From Firmicutes bacterium ADurb.Bin193 (GTDB taxonomy: Bacteria; Bacillota; Clostridia; Monoglobales; Firm-18), in NCBI GenBank assembly GCA_002070105.1, contig MWCQ01000005.1:1-64000 (forward strand): 64,000 nucleotides of DNA. The letters are read 5' to 3'. The translations under genes were made by a program, and so were the position numbers. Under the pieces are notes generated by a model. It saw only the letters and a list, made by a program, of their open reading frames with translations. It did not search any database and was not told the DNA's origin. Below, piece by piece: positions 13,381-22,702 of this stretch. The stretch's first letter is position 1. The number at the start of each line of letters is the position of its first letter.

Positions 13381-14922
13381 ATGGGCAGATATTATATTAC
13401 AACACCTATATATTATCCGAGCGGACGCCTTCATATCGGCAATGCTTACACAACCGTTGCGGCTGATACGGTTGCACGCTTTCGCAGGATTATGGGCGAT
13501 GAGGTTTTTTTCCTTACGGGTACGGACGAACACGGTCAGAAAATACAGCGCAAGGCGCAGGAGGCGGGCCTTTCGCCGAAGGAATATGTCGACGGAATCG
13601 TTGCGGGGATTATTGAGCTTTGGAAGGTTTTAAATATTTCATACGACAAGTTTATCCGCACCACCGACGACTACCACATTGCCGCAGTACAGCATATTTT
13701 TACAACGCTTTACGAAAACGGCGATATCTATAAAAGCGAATACGAGGGTTGGTACTGTACTCCCTGCGAGGCTTTCTGGACGGAAACCCAGCTTGACGGA
13801 AAAACGGTCTGCCCCGACTGCGGTCGGAGTGTTGAAAAGGCAAAAGAGGAAAGCTATTTCTTCAGAATGTCGAAGTATCAGCAGAGGCTTGTTGACCATA
13901 TAGAAAGCAATCCCGATTTTATTCAGCCCACATCAAGAAGAAACGAAATGCTTTCGTTTATAAAGTCCGGGCTTGAGGATTTGTGCGTGTCGAGGACGAC
14001 CTTTGACTGGGGAATCCAGGTTCCCTTCGACAAAAAGCATGTGGTTTATGTATGGCTTGACGCTCTTTCAAACTATATGAACGCCCTCGGTTATCCCGAA
14101 AAAACCGAGCTTTTCGAGAAGTTCTGGCCCGCCGATGTTCACCTTGTGGGAAAGGACATTGTCCGATTCCACACCGTAATATGGCCTGCGATTCTGATGG
14201 CTTTGGGCGTTCCTCTTCCCAAACAGGTTTTCGCACACGGCTGGCTTTTGCTTGACGGCGGTAAGATGAGCAAATCCCGCGGCAATATTGTTGACCCTGT
14301 TGTTCTGGCGAATAAGTACGGTGTAGACGCGGTTAGATACTATGTTTTGCGTGAGGTTCCCTTCGGAACGGACGGAAACTTCTCCAACGAGCTTATGATA
14401 AACAGGATTAATTCGGACCTTGCCAATGATTTAGGCAATCTTGTAAGCAGAACCGTCGCAATGATTGAAAAATACTTCGGCGGTACGGTAAAGGGCGGCG
14501 GCGAGGACGAGGGCGTTGATACAGACCTTAAAACGCTTGCACTTGAAACAAACGAAACAAGCAGCGAGCAGATTGACAAACTCCTTTTGTCGAATGCTTT
14601 AACCGATATATGGAAGTTTATATCAAGAACAAATAAATATATAGATGAAACACTGCCCTGGACTCTCGCAAAGGACGAAGAGCAGCGCCCGCGGCTTTCG
14701 CAGGTTTTGTATAACCTTTGCGAAAGCATAAGGCTTATTGCGGCTTATATACAGCCCTTTATGCCGGAAACGGCGGACAAAATACACGCCCAAATCGGCA
14801 CGACAAACACCGACAGAATCTGGAACAACACCGGTGAATACACCGTGCAAAAAGGAGAAGCACTCTTCCCCCGAATCGATTTGGAAAAGGAGCTTGCCGA
14901 CCTTGAAAGCATTACTCTTTGA
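13381..14922 (+). CDS. metG: methionyl-tRNA synthetase
   Basis: MetRS charges tRNA-Met. The 513-residue protein has the class I signatures HIGN (18-21) and KMSKS (295-299), and a zinc knuckle with Cys126, Cys129, Cys144 and Cys147. It ends after the anticodon-binding helical domain, so it lacks the C-terminal tRNA-binding extension that makes B. subtilis MetG about 660 residues. Start ATG at 13381 follows GAAAGGAAG. It leads a probable operon with tatD, a radical SAM gene and leuA; tatD overlaps its last 20 bases. Confidence 0.97.
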   Translation: MGRYYITTPIYYPSGRLHIGNAYTTVAADTVARFRRIMGDEVFFLTGTDEHGQKIQRKAQEAGLSPKEYVDGIVAGIIELWKVLNISYDKFIRTTDDYHIAAVQHIFTTLYENGDIYKSEYEGWYCTPCEAFWTETQLDGKTVCPDCGRSVEKAKEESYFFRMSKYQQRLVDHIESNPDFIQPTSRRNEMLSFIKSGLEDLCVSRTTFDWGIQVPFDKKHVVYVWLDALSNYMNALGYPEKTELFEKFWPADVHLVGKDIVRFHTVIWPAILMALGVPLPKQVFAHGWLLLDGGKMSKSRGNIVDPVVLANKYGVDAVRYYVLREVPFGTDGNFSNELMINRINSDLANDLGNLVSRTVAMIEKYFGGTVKGGGEDEGVDTDLKTLALETNETSSEQIDKLLLSNALTDIWKFISRTNKYIDETLPWTLAKDEEQRPRLSQVLYNLCESIRLIAAYIQPFMPETADKIHAQIGTTNTDRIWNNTGEYTVQKGEALFPRIDLEKELADLESITL

Positions 14923-15679
14923 CAGCCATGCGCATTATGACGACAGAAGGTATGATTCCGACCGTGCGCAGGTCATCAAAAAAATAAAAGAAAGCGGCGT
15001 GGGCGGGGTCGTTAACATAGGCTCCGACATGGCAAGCTCCAAAAGGAGTGTTGCTCTCGCCCGCGAATATGACTTTATATACGCCTCCGTCGGGGTTCAC
15101 CCCCATGAGACAAAGGGTATGAAGGATTCCGATTTAGCGGATCTGGAGCGTTGGACAAAAGAACCAAAGGTTGTTGCCATCGGTGAAATAGGGCTTGACT
15201 ATTACTATGACAACAGCCCGCGCGACACACAAAAATACTGGTTCAAAAAACAGCTTGCCCTTGCCGAAAGGCTTGATTTCCCCGTTGTCATTCATACCCG
15301 AAACGCCATAGAGGATACACTCAAAATCCTAAAGGAAAGCAGTGCAAGAGGCATTGTACATTGCTTTTCGGAAAGCGCCGAAATTGCAAAAAGGGTTGTG
15401 GACATGGGCTTTTATATAGCCTTCGGCGGTACTCTTACCTATAAAAACGCGCGCCATGCCGTAGAGGCGGCAAAGGCAACGCCGCTTTCGCATATACTGA
15501 TTGAAACGGACTGTCCCTATCTTGCGCCGGAGGGCCACAGGGGAGAGCGCAACGACAGCTCCCTGATGCGACTTGTCTGCGAAAGACTTGCCGAAATAAA
15601 GGGCATATCCTTTGACGAGGCGGCAGAGGCAACATATCAAAACGCACGGAAGGTGTATAGAATTGATAATAAGCTATGA
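14903..15679 (+). CDS. TatD family metal-dependent hydrolase/DNase
   Basis: A 258-residue TIM-barrel hydrolase. The N-terminal metal site FDSHAHYDD, GEIGLDYYYD, VIHTR, VHCFS and ETDCPYLAPEGHRG are all in place. TatD/YcfH proteins are 3'-5' exonucleases or nucleotide hydrolases, often next to metG. The TTG start at 14903 is chosen because it gives the family N-terminus (KALLFDSHAH) and has GGAG ten bases before it; it lies inside the end of metG. Its own 3' end overlaps the radical SAM gene. Confidence 0.93.
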   Translation: MKALLFDSHAHYDDRRYDSDRAQVIKKIKESGVGGVVNIGSDMASSKRSVALAREYDFIYASVGVHPHETKGMKDSDLADLERWTKEPKVVAIGEIGLDYYYDNSPRDTQKYWFKKQLALAERLDFPVVIHTRNAIEDTLKILKESSARGIVHCFSESAEIAKRVVDMGFYIAFGGTLTYKNARHAVEAAKATPLSHILIETDCPYLAPEGHRGERNDSSLMRLVCERLAEIKGISFDEAAEATYQNARKVYRIDNKL

Positions 15680-16292
15680 GCTTGGAAATTCCCTTTATAT
15701 AAACCTGACCAACAGATGCTCCAACGCGTGTGATTTCTGCCTGCGCTGCGCAAAGCCCAAGCAGGTTAAGCCGGTCTGGGTAACAAGCGCGGATTTGAGC
15801 GGGGCCGAGGAGTTTTGGCTTGAGCGGGAGCCTTCTGTTTCCGAGATAATAGACGATCTAAAAAGGCGTGACCTCAAAAAGTATCACGAGGTTGTGTTTT
15901 GCGGGTTCGGCGAACCTTTTATGCGCTTTGATGAGTGCGTGGAGGTTGCGAAATGGCTTAAAACGCAGGGCGTAAAAATCCGTGTCAATACAAACGGGCA
16001 GGCGAATTTAATACACGGGCGTGATGTGACGGGTGAAATGGCGGGGCTTTTTGACACGGTTTCAATAAGCCTTAACAATAAAAACGCCGAGGAATATAAT
16101 AATATATGCCACAGCGACTATGGCGAAGAGGCATATAACGCACTTTTGGAGTTCGGGGAAAAATGCGCCGCAAGGGGCATTAAAACGGTATTTACGGTTG
16201 TCGATATACTTCCCCCCGAGGACATACAAAAGTGCCGTGAGATTGCTGAATCTCGGGGCGGTACGCTCCGAATCAGAAAATATATTAATTAA
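15663..16292 (+). CDS. TatD-linked radical SAM protein
   Basis: A 209-residue radical SAM protein with the cluster motif C19-x3-C23-x2-C26 (CSNACDFC) and the GFGEPFMR block typical of the fold. It corresponds to the small family known for its constant link to tatD; its substrate is not known. The TTG start at 15663 lies in the end of tatD, with GGAAGGTG upstream, so translation is coupled. No SPASM or extra cluster domain is present; the protein ends straight after the barrel. Confidence 0.85.
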   Translation: MIISYELGNSLYINLTNRCSNACDFCLRCAKPKQVKPVWVTSADLSGAEEFWLEREPSVSEIIDDLKRRDLKKYHEVVFCGFGEPFMRFDECVEVAKWLKTQGVKIRVNTNGQANLIHGRDVTGEMAGLFDTVSISLNNKNAEEYNNICHSDYGEEAYNALLEFGEKCAARGIKTVFTVVDILPPEDIQKCREIAESRGGTLRIRKYIN

Positions 16293-16309
16293 AAAGGAAG
16301 TGAATGGAA

Positions 16310-17812
16310 ATGGCAAGAAGGATTAAGTTTTTTGACACAACGCTGCGCGACGGCGAGCAAACACCGGGGGTAAACCTGAACCTACAAGAGAAGCTTGAGA
16401 TAGCCCTCGCGCTTGAAAGACTTGGCGTTGACTACATCGAAGCCGGTTTCGCAATATCCTCCGTCGGAGATTTTGAGGCTATACAAGGTATTGCCAAGGC
16501 GCTAAAAACCACATCTGTTGTGTCGCTGTCAAGAGCCCTTGAAAAAGACATTGACCGCTCTTGGGAGGCTGTAAAAAGCGCGGTAAGCCCGCGAATACAT
16601 ACCTTCCTCGCCACAAGCGACATTCACATGAAATACAAGCTTAAAATGACCGAGCAGGAGGTTTTGGAAAATTCGGCAAAAGCAGTCGCATACGCAAAAA
16701 AATACACAAGCGATGTCCAGTTCTCGCCGGAGGACGCCTCACGCACACGCCCCGAGTTTTTGTATAAGGTTTTGGAGGGCGTAATAAAGGCGGGCGCAAC
16801 ATGCCTTAATATTCCCGACACCGTCGGATACTCAAATCCGGACGAGTTTTCGAGGCTTATAAAGGGCATAATGGAAAATGTTTCGGGTATCGAGAAGGTT
16901 GACATATCGGTACACTGTCACAACGACCTCGGGCTTGCGGTGGCTAACTCCGCTGCGGCGGCAGTTGCAGGCGCCTCGCAGATAGAGGGCTGTATAAACG
17001 GTCTCGGCGAGAGGGGCGGAAACGCCGCGATTGAAGAGCTTGTAATGCTTTTCAACACAAGGCGCGATTATTACGATTTCGAGCATAACATTGACTCAAC
17101 AAAAATAAACAGAACAAGCAAGCTTGTAACAAGCCTTACAGGTGTTTATCTTCAGCCGCACAAGCCCATTGTGGGCGCAAACGCCTTTGCGCACGAAAGC
17201 GGTATACATCAGCACGGCGTTATGGAGGAAAGGTCAACCTATGAGATTATGACCCCCGAATCGGTCGGACTTACATCAAACAGGATGGTACTTGGCAAGT
17301 TAAGCGGAAAGCATGCCTTTGTACAAAGGCTTGAGGAGCTTGGCGTAAAGCTTGATACCGAAGATGCGATAAACAGGGCGTTTGGGAAGTTTAAGGCGCT
17401 GGCCGACCGCAAGAAAGAGGTTTTGGACGAAGATATACTGGCGCTTGTCGATGACAACTACGACAAAATCCCCAAGAGGTTTGAGCTTGTTTCCTTCCAG
17501 ATTTCAAGCGGAAACAGAATGATAAACACCGCAACCGTTCAGCTTAAGGTCGAAGATGAAATTATAACAAAGGCGGCAACGGGCGACGGACCTATCGACG
17601 CATCATACAAGGCGATATCCGAAATCTGCGGGTATGACATTGAGCTTAAGGAGTACAACATTCGTGCGGTAACCGGCGGACATGACGCTCTCGGTGAGGT
17701 TAATGTGAAGATGGGCATAGGCGGCAAGGTGTACTTAGGTCGCGGAATCAGCACAGACATTATTGAATCGTCAATTCTCGCCTGCTTAAGTGCGGTAAAT
17801 AGGGCAAGCTAA
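16310..17812 (+). CDS. leuA: 2-isopropylmalate synthase
   Basis: LeuA condenses acetyl-CoA with 2-oxoisovalerate in the first committed step of leucine synthesis. The 500-residue protein has the catalytic start DTTLRDGEQTPG, the metal-binding HCHND and GLGERGGNA, and a full C-terminal LeuA dimer domain (from about 385) that normally carries leucine feedback. The ATG at 16310 is favoured over one six bases upstream because AGGAAG is properly spaced only from it. It is followed by cimA. Confidence 0.95.
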   Translation: MARRIKFFDTTLRDGEQTPGVNLNLQEKLEIALALERLGVDYIEAGFAISSVGDFEAIQGIAKALKTTSVVSLSRALEKDIDRSWEAVKSAVSPRIHTFLATSDIHMKYKLKMTEQEVLENSAKAVAYAKKYTSDVQFSPEDASRTRPEFLYKVLEGVIKAGATCLNIPDTVGYSNPDEFSRLIKGIMENVSGIEKVDISVHCHNDLGLAVANSAAAAVAGASQIEGCINGLGERGGNAAIEELVMLFNTRRDYYDFEHNIDSTKINRTSKLVTSLTGVYLQPHKPIVGANAFAHESGIHQHGVMEERSTYEIMTPESVGLTSNRMVLGKLSGKHAFVQRLEELGVKLDTEDAINRAFGKFKALADRKKEVLDEDILALVDDNYDKIPKRFELVSFQISSGNRMINTATVQLKVEDEIITKAATGDGPIDASYKAISEICGYDIELKEYNIRAVTGGHDALGEVNVKMGIGGKVYLGRGISTDIIESSILACLSAVNRAS

Positions 17813-17855
17813 GCTGTTTTCCTTAATTGATTTCCCCGGAAAGGATTGATTTAAT

Positions 17856-19418
17856 ATGTCTAAGGTTAAAATATTTGACAGCACTCTCCGCGACGGCGCA
17901 CAGGGCGAGGGAGTGGTCTTCTCGGTTGAGGATAAGCTTGCGGTCGCACAGTATCTTGACAGGCTTGGAATCAGCTATATTGAAGGCGGAAACCCCACCT
18001 CAAACCCCAAGGATTGCGAGTTTTTTCAACGCGCTAAAGAGCTTGATCTGAAAAATGCGAAAATAGTTTCTTTTACAAGCACTCATAAGGTAGGTGCAGA
18101 CCCTTCGAAGGATGCGATGCTTGCGGCAATTTTAGAGGCGAATGCCGAGTATGTAAGCGTTTTCGGCAAGTCGTGGGATATGCATGTTACCGATATTCTC
18201 GGTGCAATGCTTGAGCAGAATTTAGGTATAATAACAAGCACAATTCGTTATCTTACGGACAACGGAAAAAGCGTGTTCTTTGACTCAGAGCATTTTTTTG
18301 ACGGCTATAAGGCGAATCCGCAGTACGCCATGGAAACCTTAAAGGCGGCAAGGGATGCGGGTGCGAAGGCGCTTGTTCTGTGCGATACAAACGGCTCTAC
18401 ATTCCCCTTCGAGGTTGAGGAGATAACCAAAAAGGTTGCAGAGGCTTTCCCGAATATTGAAATAGGAATTCATACCCACAACGATACGGGTACCGCGGTT
18501 GCTAGTGCAATTGCGGCGGTGAGAAGCGGCGCCACTCTTGTTCAGGGAACCTTCGGCGGCTTCGGTGAGCGCTGCGGGAATATGGACCTTTGCACCCTGA
18601 TACCGAATCTTCAGCTTAAACTCGGATACGAATGTATTCCGCCCGAAAATATGGAGCTTTTAACCGATACCGCACGGGCAATTGCCGAGTCCGCCAACAT
18701 AGGGCTTGACCCGCGAACACCCTATGTGGGGGCGTCCGCCTTTGCGCACAAGGGCGGAATGCACAGTGATGCCGTAATCAAAAAGCCTGCTTCCTATGAG
18801 CATATTGCGCCCGAAGTTGTGGGCAATGAGCGAAGGGTGCTGATGAGTGAGGTCGCGGGGCGTTCGGCTATTATGCTTGCCTTAAAGTCTGTTGATCCCA
18901 CAATAGACCGCAACAGCGAAAGCACAAAGAGAATTCTTGACAGGCTTAAAGAGCTTGAACACAGCGGATATGAATTCGAGGGTGCCGAAGGTTCCCTTGA
19001 GATGCTGATTAAAAAGGAACTCGGAAGATTTACCCCGCATTTTAATCTCGGTAAATTCAGCGTTGTCGTAAACGAACCGTCCGAAGGTTTAAGCTGTAAT
19101 GCGATGGTGAAAATCTTTGTCGACGGTGAGGAGGAAATCACGGCCGCAGAGGGCGAAGGCCCGGTAAATGCGCTTGACACGGCCCTGCGCCGCGCACTCG
19201 GAACATTTTATCCGGAGCTTAAAAAAATGTCCCTTATCGACTATAAGGTTCGCGTATTGAGCTCCACGGACGGAACCGCGTCAAAGGTCCGCGTTCTTAT
19301 AACCTCCACAAACGGCAAAAAAACATGGCGAACCGTTGGCGTTTCCGCAGATATTATAGATGCCTCGTGGAAGGCGCTTGTTGACTCTATCGAGTACTTT
19401 TTAACAGTTGTAAGGTAG
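17856..19418 (+). CDS. cimA: (R)-citramalate synthase
   Basis: CimA condenses pyruvate and acetyl-CoA to citramalate, a threonine-independent route to 2-oxobutyrate for isoleucine. The 520-residue protein has the family features: IFDSTLRDGAQGEGV at the start, GGNPTSNPKD, HTHNDTG for metal binding and a C-terminal regulatory domain. It differs from LeuA in these active-site stretches, so the two are paralogues with different acceptors. RBS GAAAGGA precedes the ATG. The gene closes the operon at a strong terminator. Confidence 0.93.
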   Translation: MSKVKIFDSTLRDGAQGEGVVFSVEDKLAVAQYLDRLGISYIEGGNPTSNPKDCEFFQRAKELDLKNAKIVSFTSTHKVGADPSKDAMLAAILEANAEYVSVFGKSWDMHVTDILGAMLEQNLGIITSTIRYLTDNGKSVFFDSEHFFDGYKANPQYAMETLKAARDAGAKALVLCDTNGSTFPFEVEEITKKVAEAFPNIEIGIHTHNDTGTAVASAIAAVRSGATLVQGTFGGFGERCGNMDLCTLIPNLQLKLGYECIPPENMELLTDTARAIAESANIGLDPRTPYVGASAFAHKGGMHSDAVIKKPASYEHIAPEVVGNERRVLMSEVAGRSAIMLALKSVDPTIDRNSESTKRILDRLKELEHSGYEFEGAEGSLEMLIKKELGRFTPHFNLGKFSVVVNEPSEGLSCNAMVKIFVDGEEEITAAEGEGPVNALDTALRRALGTFYPELKKMSLIDYKVRVLSSTDGTASKVRVLITSTNGKKTWRTVGVSADIIDASWKALVDSIEYFLTVVR

Positions 19419-19440
19419 CCGTTGTAATTTACATCAAATA

Positions 19441-19484
19441 AAAAACCTCCGCAAAACCGTTTTGGCGGTCTGCGGAGGTTTTTT
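19441..19484. terminator. bidirectional terminator between cimA and hcp
   Basis: AAAAAACCTCCGCA / TGCGGAGGTTTTTT with an inner AACCG/CGGT pairing, between convergent genes. Confidence 0.9.
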
Positions 19485-19510
19485 GAGATTATAGGGAATT
19501 ACATAGATAG

Positions 19511-21052
19511 TTACCCCAATATATCCTGCAAATCCTTTTCGGGAGTTGTAATCGGCTTTATATTATAATTATCAACCAAAACCTTTAATACATTCGGCGA
19601 AACAAATGCGGGCAGTGTCGGCCCCAATCGGATATTTTTAACGCCGAGCGAAAGAAGGGTAAGAAGTATACACACCGCCTTTTGCTCGTACCACGAAAGA
19701 ACAAGCGACAGGGGAAGGTCGTTTATTTCGCAATCGAACGCTTTAGCAAGCGCCCCCGCAACCTTAATTGCGGAATAGGCGTCATTGCACTGCCCCATAT
19801 CCATAATCCTCGGAAGCCCTCCGAGCGTTCCCAAAGCCAAATCGTTAAAGCGGAATTTACCGCAGGCAAGCGTAAGAACAACCGAATCCGCGGGCGTTCC
19901 CTTTACAAAATCGGTAAAATAATTTCGTCCCGGCTTTGCCCCGTCACAGCCTCCCACAAGAAAAATATGCTTCAGGACTCCCGCTTTTACCGCGTCTATA
20001 ACCTTATCCGCAACGGAAAGCACGGTAGCGTGACCGAAGCCCGTAGTAAGCTTAACCCCGCCGTTAATCCCGGCAATAGCGGTGTCCTCGGCGTATCCAC
20101 CGAGGGAGAGAGCCTTTTTTATAACAACGGAAAAATCCTTGTCCTCGCCTATATGCACAAGACCGGGATACCCAACAACCGCGGTTGTAAAAACCCTGTC
20201 GGCATAGCTGCTTTTCGGCGGCATAAGGCAGTTTGTGGTGAACAAAAATGCGCCCGGAACATCCGCAAACTCCTTTTGCTGATTCTGCCATGCTGTTCCG
20301 AAGTTCCCCTTAAGGTGCGGATACTGCTTTAGCCTGGGGTATGCGTGACAGGGGAGCATCTCACCGTGCGTATAAATATTGATACCTTTGCCCTGCGTCT
20401 GTTCAAGCAAAAGCTTCAGGTCGTGAAGGTCGTGCCCCGACACGACGATAAACGGGCCCTTTTCGATTACCGCAGAAACCTCGGTGGGTACAGGATTTCC
20501 GAAGCTTTCGGTGTTTGCCCTGTCAAGAAGCTCCATACACTTTAGATTAACAAAACCAAACTCATTAAGAAGCTCAAGCCACTCCTCAATGCTTTTTTGC
20601 TCGGCAATTGTGCTCATGCCCCCGTAAAACCACTGCATAACCTCGTCGTCGTAATAGCCCAGAGCGTTTGCGTGGTAGTAATATGCCGCCATGCCCTTCA
20701 GTCCGAGGAGCAAAAGCACGCGAAGCGAGCGAACATCTTCATTTTCCGTCCAAATATTGTTCATATCAATATTAAGGCTTTCGCCGTTCGGGTTTTCGGC
20801 GTTAATTTCGGCGACAAGCAGGTTTAGCTTTTCTTCATCAAAATTTACATTGGTTATACAGGAGAAAAGCCCCTTAACCATAACCTCATCGGTTTTTTCG
20901 GTTCTTTTACCGTTATTCACGCTTCTGGCAAGACCCACCAAAGCCCCCATAATCCTGTCCTGCGTATCGGCCGCCACGGGTGTTTTCCCGCAAACTCCCC
21001 CTTTTGTACAGCCGACTCCTCCGGCGGTCTGCTCACATTGAAAACAAAACAT
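19511..21052 (-). CDS. hcp: hydroxylamine reductase / hybrid cluster protein
   Basis: Hcp (prismane protein) carries a 4Fe-4S cluster and a hybrid Fe-S-O cluster and handles NO and hydroxylamine in anaerobes. The 513-residue protein begins with Cys3, Cys6, Cys15 and Cys21 (CFQC, GCTKGGVCG), and later shows the hybrid-cluster ligand regions GHDL, TNCLMPP, GGCDGAKPGR, LACGKF and WYEQKAV. It lies 58 bp behind a ferredoxin-like gene and is probably read from the same divergent promoter region, under the adjacent Crp/Fnr-type protein. Confidence 0.96.
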   Translation of the reverse strand: MFCFQCEQTAGGVGCTKGGVCGKTPVAADTQDRIMGALVGLARSVNNGKRTEKTDEVMVKGLFSCITNVNFDEEKLNLLVAEINAENPNGESLNIDMNNIWTENEDVRSLRVLLLLGLKGMAAYYYHANALGYYDDEVMQWFYGGMSTIAEQKSIEEWLELLNEFGFVNLKCMELLDRANTESFGNPVPTEVSAVIEKGPFIVVSGHDLHDLKLLLEQTQGKGINIYTHGEMLPCHAYPRLKQYPHLKGNFGTAWQNQQKEFADVPGAFLFTTNCLMPPKSSYADRVFTTAVVGYPGLVHIGEDKDFSVVIKKALSLGGYAEDTAIAGINGGVKLTTGFGHATVLSVADKVIDAVKAGVLKHIFLVGGCDGAKPGRNYFTDFVKGTPADSVVLTLACGKFRFNDLALGTLGGLPRIMDMGQCNDAYSAIKVAGALAKAFDCEINDLPLSLVLSWYEQKAVCILLTLLSLGVKNIRLGPTLPAFVSPNVLKVLVDNYNIKPITTPEKDLQDILG

Positions 21053-21110
21053 TTTAAAAACCTCCCGCTTAAAAAATTATGTCGAAAATAAGTCCCCCGG
21101 CAATGCGGGT

Positions 21111-21795
21111 TTAATCGATTACCCCTCCGTTTACGGATATGGTAACGACATTCCACGGTATAAGCCTTTCGCTGTTTACCAAAGCCGTCTTTACGGCATT
21201 GACAATCCCGCCGCAGCAAGGTACTTCCATACGCAAAATCGTAATGCTTTCGATGTTGTTATACTTTAATATATCCGTCAAGCTTTTCGCTGTAATCAAC
21301 CTCATCAAGCTTGGGACAGCCGATTAGGGTAACCTTGTTACGCATATATTTGTGAATGTTGGGATGCGCATAAGCCGTACAGTCAGCGGCGATTAAAAGC
21401 TTTGCCCCTTTGAAAAACGGAGCGACGGGAGGAACAAGCTTAATCTGAACGGGCCACTGCATAAGCTGTGAGGCACGCTCGGCTTCCTCCTCTTTCGGCT
21501 TTTGCTCGTTCTTGTTTTCAAGTGACTTTGCCACTGTTGACGGACAGCCCGAATGAGAACCCGCCATTCTTGCGTTTACTGCGGCCTCGTCAAATGGCTC
21601 CGCCTCCCGCTCAATAATTTCAATTGCGCCTGTGGGACATTCGGGCAAACAGTTGCCGAGCCCGTCGCAATAGCTTTCGCTTATAAGCTCTGCCTTCCCG
21701 TCGACAATCCTGAGCGCGCCCTCATGGCATGCGCCGATGCACAGCCCGCAGCCGTTGCACTTCTCCTTGTTAATAGATATTATCTTTCTTACCAT
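21111..21795 (-). pseudogene. Hcp-associated 4Fe-4S protein, interrupted by a +1 frameshift
   Basis: The first frame encodes a two-cluster ferredoxin domain (CNGCGLCIGACHEGA and CDGLGNCLPECPTGA), then WPVQIKLVPPVAPFFKGAKL and TLIGCPKLDEVDYSEKL, and stops soon after. The missing end, TDILKYNNIESI through RMEVPCCGGIVNAVK to VVTISVNGG, continues in the next frame from the same point (about 21278-21286). Together they give the usual roughly 230-residue Fe-S protein found beside hcp in clostridia. The join reads AAG CTT G ACG, so one extra G would explain it; mutation, read error or ribosomal slippage are all possible. Start ATG at 21795 has GGAGG eight bases before it. Confidence 0.75.
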
Positions 21796-21825
21796 TTTCA
21801 TAACCTCCTCTTGAATTATGGCTTA

Positions 21826-21868
21826 ATTATAGTATAATATCGGTATACGGTCTGTAACCATGGCTACA
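21826..21868 (-). promoter_or_regulatory. hcp-operon promoter with Crp/Fnr-type operator
   Basis: The palindrome TGTAACCATGGCTACA (21853-21868) matches its own complement at 14 of 16 positions. On the minus strand a TATAAT -10 box lies at 21826-21831 with no recognisable -35 hexamer. If transcription starts about 7 bp past the -10, the operator centre is at -41.5, the standard place for a class II activator. A plus-strand TATAAT (21833-21838) could serve the regulator gene, with the operator just downstream of its start. Confidence 0.65.
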
Positions 21869-21900
21869 AAATCAAGGATTCGTTAAAAAGGAGCGGTTAT

Positions 21901-22596
21901 ATGTACGAGGTCTATATTAATGCGGTAAGGGGGAACTCGCTGTTTAAGGGGATTAAGGATAACGATCTTTTAAGCCTTTTGGAATGTACAAGGCCTGAGG
22001 TCATAAGCTTCCAAAAGGGCGAGACGGTTATAATGAGCGGTGAAAAGCTTAAAGGAATAGGCATAGTGGTTTCGGGCGGAGTTGATGTGATAAAGGAAAC
22101 GGCGGGCGGCGACAGATATATATTCGCGAAGCTGGGGAGGGGGGCCGTGTTTGCTGAGGCGGCGGCATTTTTAAATCCGAGCATAGCGCCCGTTACCGTG
22201 GCGTCGGCGGGAAAATCCGAAATCATGTTCCTGCCCGCCGAAAGGGTGATATTCAGCTGCGAAAAAAGCTGTAATTTCCACAGCATTATGATAAGAAACA
22301 TACTCGAAATACTGTCAAATAAGGCAATGCTGCTTAATAAAAAAATCGAATACTTAACGATAAAAAGCATGAGGGGGCGCATAAGCGCATATCTTTTAAA
22401 CATTTACAACAAATCGAAAAAGACATCGTTTAAAATTCCGTACAGCAAAAGCGACCTTGCCGATTACCTCGGTGTGACCCGTCCTTCGATGTCAAGAGAG
22501 TTGGGAAGAATGCGCGATGAGGGGATAATAAACTTCAACGGAAGAGATTTCGAAATTATTGACCTTAATCGCCTTGCGGGCAGTGTAAAATATTAA
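21901..22596 (+). CDS. Crp/Fnr family regulator, probable regulator of hcp
   Basis: A 231-residue protein with an N-terminal cyclic-nucleotide-type beta-barrel (LFKGIKDNDLLSLL, GIVVSGGVDVIKE) and a C-terminal winged helix (SDLADYLGVTRPSMSRELGR). It lacks the N-terminal cysteine cluster of FNR, so sensing is probably by another ligand or cofactor, as in HcpR-like proteins. It is divergent from the Fe-S gene and hcp and shares the operator region. RBS AAGGAG precedes the ATG. A terminator follows. Confidence 0.88.
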   Translation: MYEVYINAVRGNSLFKGIKDNDLLSLLECTRPEVISFQKGETVIMSGEKLKGIGIVVSGGVDVIKETAGGDRYIFAKLGRGAVFAEAAAFLNPSIAPVTVASAGKSEIMFLPAERVIFSCEKSCNFHSIMIRNILEILSNKAMLLNKKIEYLTIKSMRGRISAYLLNIYNKSKKTSFKIPYSKSDLADYLGVTRPSMSRELGRMRDEGIINFNGRDFEIIDLNRLAGSVKY

Positions 22597-22618
22597 TTGC
22601 CAGCGAAATAGGGTAGTA

Positions 22619-22664
22619 ACAAAAAGAGGATGTTAAAAGGCAAATTTTAAACATCCTCTTTTTC
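22619..22664. terminator. bidirectional terminator between regulator and glnA
   Basis: AAAAAGAGGATGTT / AACATCCTCTTTTT with a short loop, between convergent genes. Confidence 0.9.
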
Positions 22665-22702
22665 ATTTGAAACGCAAACCGAAAAATCACATTCGATTAA
22701 AA

